Shown here in pieces: positions 37,401-44,540 of a stretch of 64,000 bases of DNA. Positions within the stretch are counted from its first letter, which is position 1, and every line of letters starts with the position of its first letter. The notes under the pieces were generated by a model, which saw only the letters and a program-made list of their open reading frames with translations, was not told where the DNA came from and did no database searches. The DNA comes from Thiotrichales bacterium (GTDB lineage Bacteria > Pseudomonadota > Gammaproteobacteria > Francisellales > CACEW01), in contig CANJVU010000009.1 in the NCBI GenBank assembly GCA_947478525.1, positions 1-64,000 on the forward strand, read 5' to 3'. The position numbers and the translations under genes are program-made.

Positions 37401-37879
37401 GCTGGTCATTAGGTGCGTCGGTTGGATTTGAAATGGTCAGACAACTTGAGCTTAAAGGAGAGTCAGTTAAAAACATAACATTAATTGATGGTTGGTATAA
37501 ATATAATCCACTTTTAGATACCGATGATTTCTTTTACAACCTACATGCAAAAGACTTCGAAGATTTTGAAGAAGGAAAGCGAAATCTGCTTCTGAATTTA
37601 CTAAGAACTCGATTTAAACTCTTCATGGATTACCACCCAAAACCTATTCAGATGGGGGTAACACTTATTAAAGCAAAAGAACTAAGTGAAGAATTTAATG
37701 TCACTGACACATACAATAACTGGGGTTGTTTTGTACCAAAAGGTATTGAGCTCTTCATGGCCGAAGGCGATCACTTGACCCTTCTATCCAAACAAAACGT
37801 GAGGGTTGTTGCAAACGCTTACAACCAAGTGTTAAAAAAAGCTCTTCTTGAAATCTATAATTCAAACAAATCGAAGTAA
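31475..37879 (+). CDS. hybrid NRPS-PKS megasynthase (VOC-C-A-PCP-KS-ACP-TE)
   Basis: A 2134-aa assembly line. Domains in order: VOC/glyoxalase-like (~1-125); condensation (~145-575) with HHSIFDG from H274; adenylation (~600-1100) with YTSGSTGTPKG (~750), GRIDNQIKIRGYRVE (~1000) and NGKIDK; PCP with GGNS (S1152); ketosynthase (~1215-1640) with C1388, H1524 and H1564; a post-KS linker ending VPKYPFIHKSYWHE but no acyltransferase; ACP with GGDS (S1846); thioesterase with GWSLG (S1978) and H2100. GTG 31475 is chosen because AAGAGG precedes it and it starts the VOC domain cleanly; an in-frame ATG at 31244 adds 77 unconvincing residues. Predicted to extend an amino acid by one malonyl-type unit, with acyl transfer in trans. 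Confidence 0.95.
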   Translation: MKLDHLGYACTDIEEALQYLRMEGCVITAISNITSGNLNGTFSCFVDFSDGGKAELVWGTDITPIKPYPLSLLFVCYEVDNIHHTTVQYQNKGAVELLPPTPEVTLNNRLVSFLSTPSGLIKLVEKLELYSDATLEEISEDKRLIPASYNQQWLWLLDSLASTSWYYNMPLALKIYGSFNIMAFREAIETLVKRHDSLRTVFRNKDGTIYRLILEQYNLPFSVVKANQWSEKEIDTQVAYDAKTKFLLSDNELLFKVRILQFKKDYHLLLLTMHHSIFDGFSYDIFFTELEDLYEHYCYAKPSKLEPITESYSDYVNWQKKLLTNPEVSSKHLLFWKQQLENVPLLQFPTDYTRPLQQTYEGKFAKFTLEQSTVGDLYNFAKKHKTSPFMICLSVFYVLLARYSNQVDFAFGVPIAGRLNAKMEKVIGYFTNIFALRINSKDSVTFSELLEHVKELLFQIYEHQDIPFGKVVEQLNIKRDLSRNPIFQILFAYQNIGVKKLSLPQTEIQSYREGYDAARFDFTFEIEDRKNSIQGGVYYNTALFSQETIEYLIDSFKEILNAFILNPESKLAHFSLTNPSKQLAFITQTNHYTYVPTNNTFIKSLFEKQVLLYPSQLAVQYENFKISYDELNQRATQLVNFLYAKGFDKGTRIAIGTGRCLELIIGIMACFKAGFVFIPLDPEYPVARLKWITQDAKVATILTHTQHASVFKDFDIPSINLEKEWQEIGLCSAIPQKDSTLTPNETAYIFYTSGSTGTPKGSLISQYNIVNLLESGKTLFDFHPHDKVLLFHSYAFDVALWEIFSALCFGASLVIPTKDNIHSIQQFYELLTKEQITVLNETPSAFEQLLIYAKTVAQQKLQLRYVILAGEALKPKILEDWFTIYDYKKCQVINMYGITETTVYSTYMPVTPAMIKSGRSIIGTGIPGVTLYIMDQNQNLLPPHVIGEIFVSGHGVGQGYLNSPKLTEQRFIPDPFSHDNKLMYRTGDIGKYLPNGDIEYLGRIDNQIKIRGYRVELEEIELILISHPQVSEVVTHVQRDSSNEHNAQLIAFVISKDTTPSPLLKAELQSILESKVPHYMWAQIVFLKQFPLMINGKIDKNQLPKIQYTPENTAAKKPNSSLEIEITQLWKEILNIEIENIDTNFFDMGGNSLFAMQLHSKLLSRFSCDLKIADLFNYASIRKLAEFIDKKLITKPPIQPISNSPEKPPVLNYTPHAIAIIGMAGKFPGAENIESFWENLKNGIDSISRYSKQELLELGVPESLLAQDSFVGASGTIQNIDLFDSEFFNLTPKEAELTDPQHRIFLETAHLALENAGYAPSKYNGSIAVYAGTGDSDYLYGLLASQKFNGFQASSLMLRLANEKDYLTTKVAYKLGLNGPAVNINNACSTSLVSIIKACQSLLAGEANIALAGGVSLILPRDTGYLCELGSIFSKDGVCKAFDQSSSGTVPASGVGIVVLKKLIEAIEDGDTIHAVITGYALNNDSNNKVSFSAPSVQGQVDCIRKALSSAKINPKEISYIETHGTGTTIGDPIEIQALTEVFRERTDREAFCAIGSVKNNIGHTQSAAGVAGLIKTIGVLKEKLVPPHINYKKPNVMLDLESSPFLINTQERRLKGNIVSAAVSSFGIGGTNAHVILQSYTGLTTHAPSEPFKLIVLSAKSPEALNNYRMLLKAFLQQKTSLNSPSYLDDFAYTLQVGREEFAYRQAWICEDIFDAITQLDKQSLKIVCNPAPQDENFVRLHTAAEKWISGEVVDWKKLHKHKRNRIPVPKYPFIHKSYWHESLRKPNSDSSSEKVSVIPQRVVITKQKLSPEHLQQNFLQIMAEALGYDQIKLSDNFFDLGGDSLIAINVASRIESELGLKMSFNDISNTKNIGSIIQGITQANHGNKGEMLKKLKEASNPSLPSIFIIHPGNGSLFHYENLVSEIEYPGAIWGIENSIFERSYRPFNSVEDMATHYISLIKRIQKTGPYLFAGWSLGASVGFEMVRQLELKGESVKNITLIDGWYKYNPLLDTDDFFYNLHAKDFEDFEEGKRNLLLNLLRTRFKLFMDYHPKPIQMGVTLIKAKELSEEFNVTDTYNNWGCFVPKGIELFMAEGDHLTLLSKQNVRVVANAYNQVLKKALLEIYNSNKSK

Positions 37880-37885
37880 TCACTT

Positions 37886-38980
37886 ATGAAGCCATCTCTT
37901 AATACTTCAAATGATACCACTGAACATCAATTTGAGGCACTTCTAAAGGCGTTAAGTCTATCTTATTTGATAGATTATTTCATACAATCTGGAATCAAGG
38001 TCACTCAAGGATATTGTTATAGTGTAGTAGAACTACAAGAATTACTGAAACTACAAAAAAAATTCTTTCCATTTCTAAACTACATACTTAATGTTTTTAA
38101 AGAGATGGGCGTAGCTAAAATAACTTTCGAAAAGGTAGAATTCCTAATCAATGCCCAGCCCCTCTCCTCAGCTACGTTAGTTAATCAAATTACTTTACGT
38201 TACCCTGAAAAAAAAGCATTTATCACTAAACTTTCCCATTGCATTAACGAATATGATAAAGCGTTAACCGGAAAAATACCCTCCATTGCTGCCCTTTATC
38301 CTGGAGGTGATATTCACTTTCTTGATCCTATTGTTTCAGAAATGGAGCAATTATCTAACCTACATTGGTTTGAAAGATTTCTAACAAAACTCTTATCGCT
38401 TCGATCAAAAGATGGCTTCATTAATATGATGGAGGTTGGTGGAGGTATGGGAAGACTAACATGGCCAATTATCAAAAACCTCACCTCAAAAAATATCGCG
38501 TATCTTTTTACTGATATTAGTCGTTTCTTTATATTGAAAGCCAGAGAAACCGGAACGAAAGAGCAAATTGATTTCATAAAATTCGCACAGTTCGATATTA
38601 CAAAAACTCCTGAAGAACAAAGTTTCTCCCCCACTCAAATGGATTTTATTTTGGCATTCAATGTAATACATGCTACACCAAACTTAGATATCACATTGAG
38701 CAATTTATATAATTTACTTAAACCCGGTGGTACTTTAATAATAATAGAGTACACAGAGTTACCAACATGGGCTCATATGCTATGGGGATTAGCAGAAGGA
38801 TGGTGGTATTTTGCAGATCATTACAGACAAATTACCCCCCTAATTAATAAAAGAAATTGGAAAGAAGCTCTGACAACATCCGGTTATAAAAAAATTCGTT
38901 TCATTCCAAAACATGAAAAATATACCTGTCCACTCCCACTAACGGCTATACTGGCTCAAAAACCTCCGATTGAAACCTAA
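37886..38980 (+). CDS. stand-alone homologue of PKS C-methyltransferase domains
   Basis: A 364-aa SAM-dependent methyltransferase. The N-terminal ~120 residues form a helical/winged region. The core has motif I EVGGGMGRLTWP, YLFTDISRFFILKA, FNVIHATPNLDITLSNLYNL, LKPGGTLIIIEYTE, and the GLAEGWWYFADHYR signature typical of cMT domains inside polyketide synthases. It follows the megasynthase by six bases without a good ribosome-binding site (coupled). It probably methylates the alpha-carbon of the ACP-bound intermediate in trans; O-methylation cannot be excluded. Confidence 0.88.
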   Translation: MKPSLNTSNDTTEHQFEALLKALSLSYLIDYFIQSGIKVTQGYCYSVVELQELLKLQKKFFPFLNYILNVFKEMGVAKITFEKVEFLINAQPLSSATLVNQITLRYPEKKAFITKLSHCINEYDKALTGKIPSIAALYPGGDIHFLDPIVSEMEQLSNLHWFERFLTKLLSLRSKDGFINMMEVGGGMGRLTWPIIKNLTSKNIAYLFTDISRFFILKARETGTKEQIDFIKFAQFDITKTPEEQSFSPTQMDFILAFNVIHATPNLDITLSNLYNLLKPGGTLIIIEYTELPTWAHMLWGLAEGWWYFADHYRQITPLINKRNWKEALTTSGYKKIRFIPKHEKYTCPLPLTAILAQKPPIET

Positions 38981-39029
38981 CCTTAAATGAATTATAGTTG
39001 ACCCCTTAATTATATTAGGAGAGTATCCC

Positions 39030-39743
39030 ATGAACAATGCGGTGCCGAATTTTCAAAACCAAACGATGAAAGTCAAACCTCAATATTTGACGTTTCTATT
39101 GATGCTCTATGTTACAATTAGTCTAGCTGGGAATGCCGTGTTATTTAAAATCGTCCAGATTGGTTTCATAACTGGACCAGGGGGTATCTTAGTGATGCCT
39201 TTAATTCTATTACTTGAAGACGTTATCGCCGAAGTTTACGGTTATAAAATATCGAGAGCACTTTTATGGTATATCCTAATTAGTGAAATAATATTCTCAG
39301 CGATTGTCATCAGTATAATCCATGCTCCCTCTCCAGGTTATTGGCACGAACAAGGTGCATTCAATTCTGTCTTTGGCTCTTTACTTGAAGGAACGCCAAC
39401 ACTTGTTTTTGCAATCTTTGCAGGAAGATTCTTGAACTTGTACGTCATTACTAAATTAAAAGTTTTGGTTAAAGGCCGCTACTTCTGGATACGAAGCATT
39501 TTCTCCTGTCTATGCGGCGATCTCGTAACACTGACCATTGTATATGCCCTGTTGTTTGAAGGAATGCCTTACAGCGTCAGAGCTCATCTATACTTATCAG
39601 ATCTGTTTATGCGTGTTGCCTACTCTATATTTGGCGGAGGAATAGGTGTTTTAGTCGTTCGCTATTTGAAGAAGAAAGAGGGACTAGACGTCTACGATTA
39701 CTCGACAGTCTTTAACCCATTCAGATTAAACGTAAACAAATAA
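39030..39743 (+). CDS. VUT-family membrane protein (YhhQ-like)
   Basis: A 237-aa integral membrane protein with about six helices. It matches the VUT/YhhQ family, whose characterised members import queuosine precursors: FKIVQIGFITGPGGILVMPL, LLLEDVIAEVYGYKISR, IRSIFSCLCGDLVT. AGGAGA precedes the ATG. It continues the megasynthase-methyltransferase unit. No queuosine gene is nearby, so in this setting it may have been recruited for another purine-like or small substrate (inference). Confidence 0.85.
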   Translation: MNNAVPNFQNQTMKVKPQYLTFLLMLYVTISLAGNAVLFKIVQIGFITGPGGILVMPLILLLEDVIAEVYGYKISRALLWYILISEIIFSAIVISIIHAPSPGYWHEQGAFNSVFGSLLEGTPTLVFAIFAGRFLNLYVITKLKVLVKGRYFWIRSIFSCLCGDLVTLTIVYALLFEGMPYSVRAHLYLSDLFMRVAYSIFGGGIGVLVVRYLKKKEGLDVYDYSTVFNPFRLNVNK

Positions 39744-39744
39744 C

Positions 39745-40953
39745 CTACCATATAGTATCGGTCGGCAATCCAATCAAACTTTTCCCAATAAAGGCTTCGC
39801 ACGCGTTGCTAACAACGGGCATTAGAGGAGCGCACATGCTATCTCGGAAGTAGCGCTCAAGATCATGTTTCTTATGGATAGCAGCACCACCACAAGTTTT
39901 CATTGCTAATACCGCCAGCTGAACCGCGTTTTCACCCACCACATATTTTGCCAAATACAACGCTTGATGCGTTTCTTTTTTATGTGGATCTTTAATGACT
40001 CGATTGGCGGCATCAAAAACAGCATTATAAGCATGTTGATAAAGTTGATACAATTTTGCGATATTGGCCTGAATCATGGCATCATAGCCTAAGCCTGTTT
40101 TATTATCTTTATCAGTACGCTCTTTTATGTAATTAATCGCAAAATTTAAAGAGGCTTCCATGATACCAAGATATACACCTAAGTACCCCCCGGTTACCCA
40201 ATGCGGAGCTTGTATAATTTTCATTAATGCGAAGCCAGTAATACCAAGAAAAGCACTTTCCTCTGGAATAAAAACATCGTTGAAAACCACTTGGTGGCTT
40301 TGCGTACCTCTCATTCCCAAGGTATCCCAATCTTCCACCACTCTAACTCCAGGCGCATCGCTCGGTACAATAAAAAATGTTAGTGAATAAGAATCCATTC
40401 CTTCCTCAGCATCTTTTTTTCTAGCAATAACTGAGTAAAAGTCTGCGTATCCAGCCATAGTAACAAAAGATTTTGTACCATTAATTACATAACCACCTGC
40501 AACAGAGTGATAAGTAGTCTTTGTTTTTGAATATCTAGCGCCAGTAGCGGGCTCACTGGTGGCAGAAGCAAATACTTTGTTCTCCTGCGTGACCTTATTA
40601 AATATTTTTTCCGCATATGGCCAAACAAATTTTTTCTGATCATCATTTAATCGTGGCGAGAAAACATCAGCCAATGCCCCCAGTACAATGCAGTGCATAT
40701 TTAAAGATGCTGCAGTAGCAGCACAGGCTTGGCTTAACTGTGCAATACTATGCTGATACTCGAGAAAACTAAGACCAAAACCTCCAAAAGAAGTAGGAAT
40801 AATTAAATTTAACAATCCTTCTTTTTTAATAAGTTCGAGACTTTCAGTTGGAAAACAATTGTCCCGATCAGAAATTTTAGCTTGCTTCTGAAGTGCTGGC
40901 TTAATCGCAGCAATTCTATCTAAAACAACAGCTAAGTTACTGTCTGAAGCCAT
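39745..40953 (-). CDS. acyl-CoA-dehydrogenase-like flavoprotein
   Basis: A 402-aa protein of the ACAD fold. Helical N-terminal domain, FAD/substrate strand ATSEPATGARYSKTKTTY, GYVINGTKSFVTMAG, DWDTLGMRGTQSHQVVFNDV, and C-terminal LERYFRDSMCAPLM. At the place where many ACADs have the E-G-T containing the base, it reads PVVSNACEAFIG, more like flavin monooxygenases of the DszC/HsaA group. It is convergent with the VUT gene. It could oxidise a carrier-bound or released intermediate of the megasynthase. Confidence 0.88.
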   Translation of the reverse strand: MASDSNLAVVLDRIAAIKPALQKQAKISDRDNCFPTESLELIKKEGLLNLIIPTSFGGFGLSFLEYQHSIAQLSQACAATAASLNMHCIVLGALADVFSPRLNDDQKKFVWPYAEKIFNKVTQENKVFASATSEPATGARYSKTKTTYHSVAGGYVINGTKSFVTMAGYADFYSVIARKKDAEEGMDSYSLTFFIVPSDAPGVRVVEDWDTLGMRGTQSHQVVFNDVFIPEESAFLGITGFALMKIIQAPHWVTGGYLGVYLGIMEASLNFAINYIKERTDKDNKTGLGYDAMIQANIAKLYQLYQHAYNAVFDAANRVIKDPHKKETHQALYLAKYVVGENAVQLAVLAMKTCGGAAIHKKHDLERYFRDSMCAPLMPVVSNACEAFIGKSLIGLPTDTIW

Positions 40954-40992
40954 AGCTTATTAACCCCATATTTTTAAATGTTGGAGCCTAGA

Positions 40993-41343
40993 CTAATCTT
41001 TCGCAGGTGCAATCAAAAAATGCCATTTCTGACCATTAATAGAACGTGTGATATGCCCCTTGCCAGTTTGATCCTCAGCTAACAGGATATCACCTGCTTT
41101 AAAAATGCGTTTGGTTCCATCACCAACCTCTAATTCCATTGCACCTTGAAGTATGATGATATACTCTCGAGAGTCCATGGTATGCCAAGGGATCTCATCA
41201 ATACCCTCGATTATACCGAACCGAATATTGTCGGTAGCGAATGGTTTACTAAATCTAGCCACATCTGCAGGAGGCAGTTCAATATTGATATCTTCAAAAT
41301 GTGATTGCCCATCAGAACCACTATATAATCGCGTCATTTTCAT
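40993..41343 (-). CDS. cupin-domain protein
   Basis: A 116-aa single beta-barrel: EIPWHTMDSREYIIILQGAM (first cupin motif with His and Glu), then GTKRIFKAGDILLAEDQTGK and GHITRSINGQKWHF (second motif). Such small cupins act as isomerases, dioxygenases or sensors. It lies 39 bases upstream of the dehydrogenase gene on the same strand and is probably its operon partner. Confidence 0.85.
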   Translation of the reverse strand: MKMTRLYSGSDGQSHFEDINIELPPADVARFSKPFATDNIRFGIIEGIDEIPWHTMDSREYIIILQGAMELEVGDGTKRIFKAGDILLAEDQTGKGHITRSINGQKWHFLIAPAKD

Positions 41344-41386
41344 AATCAGGGTGTCCTAAAATAGTTAGTGATGCTACAACTTGTGT

Positions 41387-41395
41387 ATGATAGCA
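41387..41395 (-). promoter_or_regulatory. extended -10 promoter for the cupin-dehydrogenase unit
   Basis: On the minus strand TGC directly precedes TATCAT, an extended -10 element, about 45 bases before the cupin start. No strong -35 box. It lies in the 97-base divergent spacer shared with the hydrolase gene at 41441. Confidence 0.35.
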
Positions 41396-41440
41396 TAAGA
41401 GTAGATATCTTTAGAAGCAACATTCGGAGAATTGCCCACT

Positions 41441-42661
41441 ATGTTTATTACTATCAATGGCTGCCGCTTGTTTTTTGACACCTATGGTTCAACGCTGAAT
41501 GTTGGAGCGAGCGCTGTTAAAGAGAAACCAACGCTCATCGTTTTACATGGTGGCCATGGAATGGTTGACCACACTCTGTATGTTGAATTTTGGTCTCAAT
41601 TTGCCGATCTTGCACAAGTTATTTTTTTAGATCAACGCGGGTGTGGCAGAAGCGACCATCGATCTCCCGAGGAGTGGAACTTAACCTATTGGGCTGAAGA
41701 TGTGTATCAGTTTTGTCAAGCATTGGGAATTGAAAAGCCAATTTTAGCTGGCGTTTCAATGGGCGGCCATGTTATGTGTGAGTACCTAGCCCGTCATCCA
41801 GAGAACTTGGGAGGTTTAATATTTTGCAATACTGAAGCTCGATTTATTTTAGATGATGTGTGCGCTCAACTGGAAAGACTTGGTGGTACAGAAATTGCTG
41901 AAATTGCCAGAACACAATTCACTAGCCCGACAGCTGAAAGTGCACGCCAATACCAAGAAAAATGTGTTCCATACTATGCGAAAAATGCATACTCTCCTCA
42001 AGAAATACGTCGCTGCATCCAAAACACCCCCGTTTTATCACATTTTTATAAAAACCATATCCAGGCATTTAATTACCTAGCTGACCTTGAAAAAATTAAA
42101 TGTCCTACATTGCTAATGGTCGGAGCAGAAAGCCCACTTCATTTACCCGCTCGTGCAATAGAAATGGCCGCACGTATACCCCCTGAACTAGTTACCTTAC
42201 ATTTATTTTCCGGGGCTGGGGCTCCTGTCTATAAAGATTCACCAGAAGAAGCGGAAAGTATTGTACGCACATACTTGAATGTTTTTTTTTGTAACCCTTC
42301 CGTAGCCATACATGATTTAGCGCCTGAAATCGCAGAAACTCAGCCATTCAAAGCTCTCACAACCAAACCACCGAGATGGCAGACTTTATGCGATGAACTC
42401 GTTGCCTCAGATCGCTTACCAGGCCATAAAAGAACAACCTTATGCGCAATTGCTTCGTTACCGGAAGGTGAATTTAACGACCTGATGAAAGATAAAGGAG
42501 CATTAGCAAAAATAAAGAGAGTAGATATTGCATCTTTATTGCTACCCTTGAATGAGTCACCTACAGCACAGAAAATAGAAGTCTGGCTAGACTCCAGAAG
42601 TATTGTTCAACTAGACAGATTAAAAGAGCGTCTCAGCGATACCTCAACTTTAACATTGTAA
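41441..42661 (+). CDS. alpha/beta-hydrolase-fold protein with C-terminal extension, lacking the usual His
   Basis: A 406-aa protein; residues ~1-280 are paralogous to the hydrolase at 26636: HGGHGMVDHTLYVEFW, LDQRGCGRSD, LAGVSMGGHV, LIFCNTEARF. The expected GH-x-P near the end of the domain is GAGAPVYKDSP, without the His. The last ~125 residues form an extra domain of unknown kind (ends DSRSIVQLDRLKERLSDTS). ATG 41441 is chosen since CGGAGA lies ten bases upstream; a TTG at 41432 is too close to it. Member of the biosynthetic cluster by position. Confidence 0.85.
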   Translation: MFITINGCRLFFDTYGSTLNVGASAVKEKPTLIVLHGGHGMVDHTLYVEFWSQFADLAQVIFLDQRGCGRSDHRSPEEWNLTYWAEDVYQFCQALGIEKPILAGVSMGGHVMCEYLARHPENLGGLIFCNTEARFILDDVCAQLERLGGTEIAEIARTQFTSPTAESARQYQEKCVPYYAKNAYSPQEIRRCIQNTPVLSHFYKNHIQAFNYLADLEKIKCPTLLMVGAESPLHLPARAIEMAARIPPELVTLHLFSGAGAPVYKDSPEEAESIVRTYLNVFFCNPSVAIHDLAPEIAETQPFKALTTKPPRWQTLCDELVASDRLPGHKRTTLCAIASLPEGEFNDLMKDKGALAKIKRVDIASLLLPLNESPTAQKIEVWLDSRSIVQLDRLKERLSDTSTLTL

Positions 42662-42779
42662 GAAATTTTAATTTTGATATTTTTTCACAAAACCTTCTCG
42701 AGGGAATTTCGATTTTTTTGGCTTCTCTGATATACTGACGAAGTCAAAATCTTACTTAATTTAAATTTAGGGTTATCAT

Positions 42780-44009
42780 ATGTCTAAGCAGAGATATACT
42801 GTACTGGCTTTGTTTGCAACAATCATGATTGATGCGTTGGGTTGGGGTATAGCTTTCCCCGTGTTAGCGCCCGTTATTCTGAATAATACCACAGGGGCTT
42901 TGAGCCCTGACACTAGTTTAGCAATGCGAAACTTTTTATATGAACTGTCTTTAGCAATATATTGTCTTTTTATGTTTCTCATGTCACCAATTCTTGGAAG
43001 CTTATCAGATAAATATGGCCGCAAGAAAATCTTAATTGTATCTATGCTAGGCAACTTTCTGGGTTATCTTGTGAGTGGCTTAGCTATCTACTCACATGAT
43101 CTTACTGGCATTCTTATTGGTCGAAGCATTGCCGGAGCAACGGCAGGTAGCTTACCCATAGCACAAGCAGCCATGATGGATCTTAGCGATGACTCACAAA
43201 AGGCATCTCGATTAGGATTAGTGATTTTAGCGAATGTCTCTGGGTTTGCTATTGGTCCAGTTATTGGTGGTTTTTTCATGGATCCCTCCATTTTTGGTAG
43301 CCATATTAGCTATCAATTACCATTTTTAATCAGTTGCGGAATGGCTCTTATTGGAGCTCTATTGTTAATTTTCTGCTTTAAAGAAACATTCCAAGGTAAT
43401 AAAAAGTTAAAAATTAATCCAATGACCAGCTTTGTTAATCTCTACCTAGCTTTCACTACAAAAGAGACGTTAACATACTGTTCAGTTTTGCTATGCTTTC
43501 TCTTCGGATGGGGAATGTTTTTCTCAGCTATGCCAGTATTGCTTTCTGAGCGCTTAGGTTGGCAAGGTTCCGATATTGGATTTTTTATAACCTACATTGC
43601 CGTCATATTTGCCATTATGATAACAGTAGTTATGCCTCACATAACCAAACGCTACCCTCTTCCAAAAATTGTTTTTATTGGCTTAGTGACTCTTTTCATC
43701 TGCAACATAGCGTTCTCAACTATACATAACTCTATAGAACCATGGTTTATTATTTTATTAACTATCGCGGTACCATTCACTTATGTTGGAATAGTCACTC
43801 TACTTTCAATGCAAGTCGATAGTCAAAAACAGGGGCAAATCATGGGAGTAACTGGATCAATATTTGCTTTTACCTGGGGAATAGGACCAATCATTGGCGG
43901 ACTGTTACTAAAGTTTGGATTAACTGAACCTTATTTTCTAATCGGTATTTTTTTCCTACTTGCTGCTGCCATCTTCCGCAAAAAAAAGGAAGCCGCTAAA
44001 ACAGCTTAG
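42780..44009 (+). CDS. MFS exporter, TetA/Bcr-like
   Basis: A 409-aa transporter with about 12 helices. The loop 2-3 motif is GSLSDKYGRKKIL, helix 4 GRSIAGATAGSLPIAQA and helix 5 GFAIGPVIGGFFMD, typical of drug-H+ antiporters. A TATACT box at 42731-42736 may be its -10, with no clear -35. As the only exporter of the cluster it is the likely efflux or self-protection system for the megasynthase product. Its C-terminus is Lys-rich. Confidence 0.9.
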   Translation: MSKQRYTVLALFATIMIDALGWGIAFPVLAPVILNNTTGALSPDTSLAMRNFLYELSLAIYCLFMFLMSPILGSLSDKYGRKKILIVSMLGNFLGYLVSGLAIYSHDLTGILIGRSIAGATAGSLPIAQAAMMDLSDDSQKASRLGLVILANVSGFAIGPVIGGFFMDPSIFGSHISYQLPFLISCGMALIGALLLIFCFKETFQGNKKLKINPMTSFVNLYLAFTTKETLTYCSVLLCFLFGWGMFFSAMPVLLSERLGWQGSDIGFFITYIAVIFAIMITVVMPHITKRYPLPKIVFIGLVTLFICNIAFSTIHNSIEPWFIILLTIAVPFTYVGIVTLLSMQVDSQKQGQIMGVTGSIFAFTWGIGPIIGGLLLKFGLTEPYFLIGIFFLLAAAIFRKKKEAAKTA

Positions 44010-44023
44010 TCGGCGGAGTCCAG

Positions 44024-44527
44024 CTACTTTTTAGCAGATTCCGACAGTAACTTTCTCTTTATCTCTTTCTCTTCGACCATATTCTCAGTAGCAGTCGTAT
44101 GCCCCACCATATGAGCATCTTCCTGATTTAAGTTTTTGAGCATCTCTTTATTGACTGATATCTCAGCAGCAGTTTTAACCTCAATAGTCGAACTTCCTTT
44201 CTTCTTAATTGCAAAGAGCATCCTATCTGTATCTTCAGCCAAACGTTTAGCCAAAATTTGATATTTTGGACTATTTATCCCAAGATACCCAAGATAAGTT
44301 AAAGTCCGTATGTCCCGAGGTGAAAACTTATCTGTCATGCTATCATCTGCTAAAATTTCCTCTGGCTTAACAGTGAAGGTAATAGTCTTACCAACCATCT
44401 GAATGGTAGCAATGTATTCATCTTGAGTATCTTTTTCAATATTAGCAACACGATAGATCGGGCCACTGGAAACCATATTTTTAACGTGCGATAAAGCACC
44501 TTTAGTTTTCGCTACCAGTTTTTTCAT
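44024..44527 (-). CDS. unknown protein next to the ICE repressor
   Basis: A 167-aa soluble, charged protein with no recognised family. The N-terminus is Lys-rich (MKKLVAKTKGALSHVKNMVS), the middle has a predicted beta part (EYIATIQMVGKTITFTVKPE), and the tail is highly charged (EEKEIKRKLLSESAKK). Start ATG 44527 has GGAG eight bases upstream; an in-frame start ten codons earlier would run into the repressor gene. It is presumably co-transcribed with that gene. Confidence 0.7.
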   Translation of the reverse strand: MKKLVAKTKGALSHVKNMVSSGPIYRVANIEKDTQDEYIATIQMVGKTITFTVKPEEILADDSMTDKFSPRDIRTLTYLGYLGINSPKYQILAKRLAEDTDRMLFAIKKKGSSTIEVKTAAEISVNKEMLKNLNQEDAHMVGHTTATENMVEEKEIKRKLLSESAKK

Positions 44528-44540
44528 AGAGCCCACTCCT

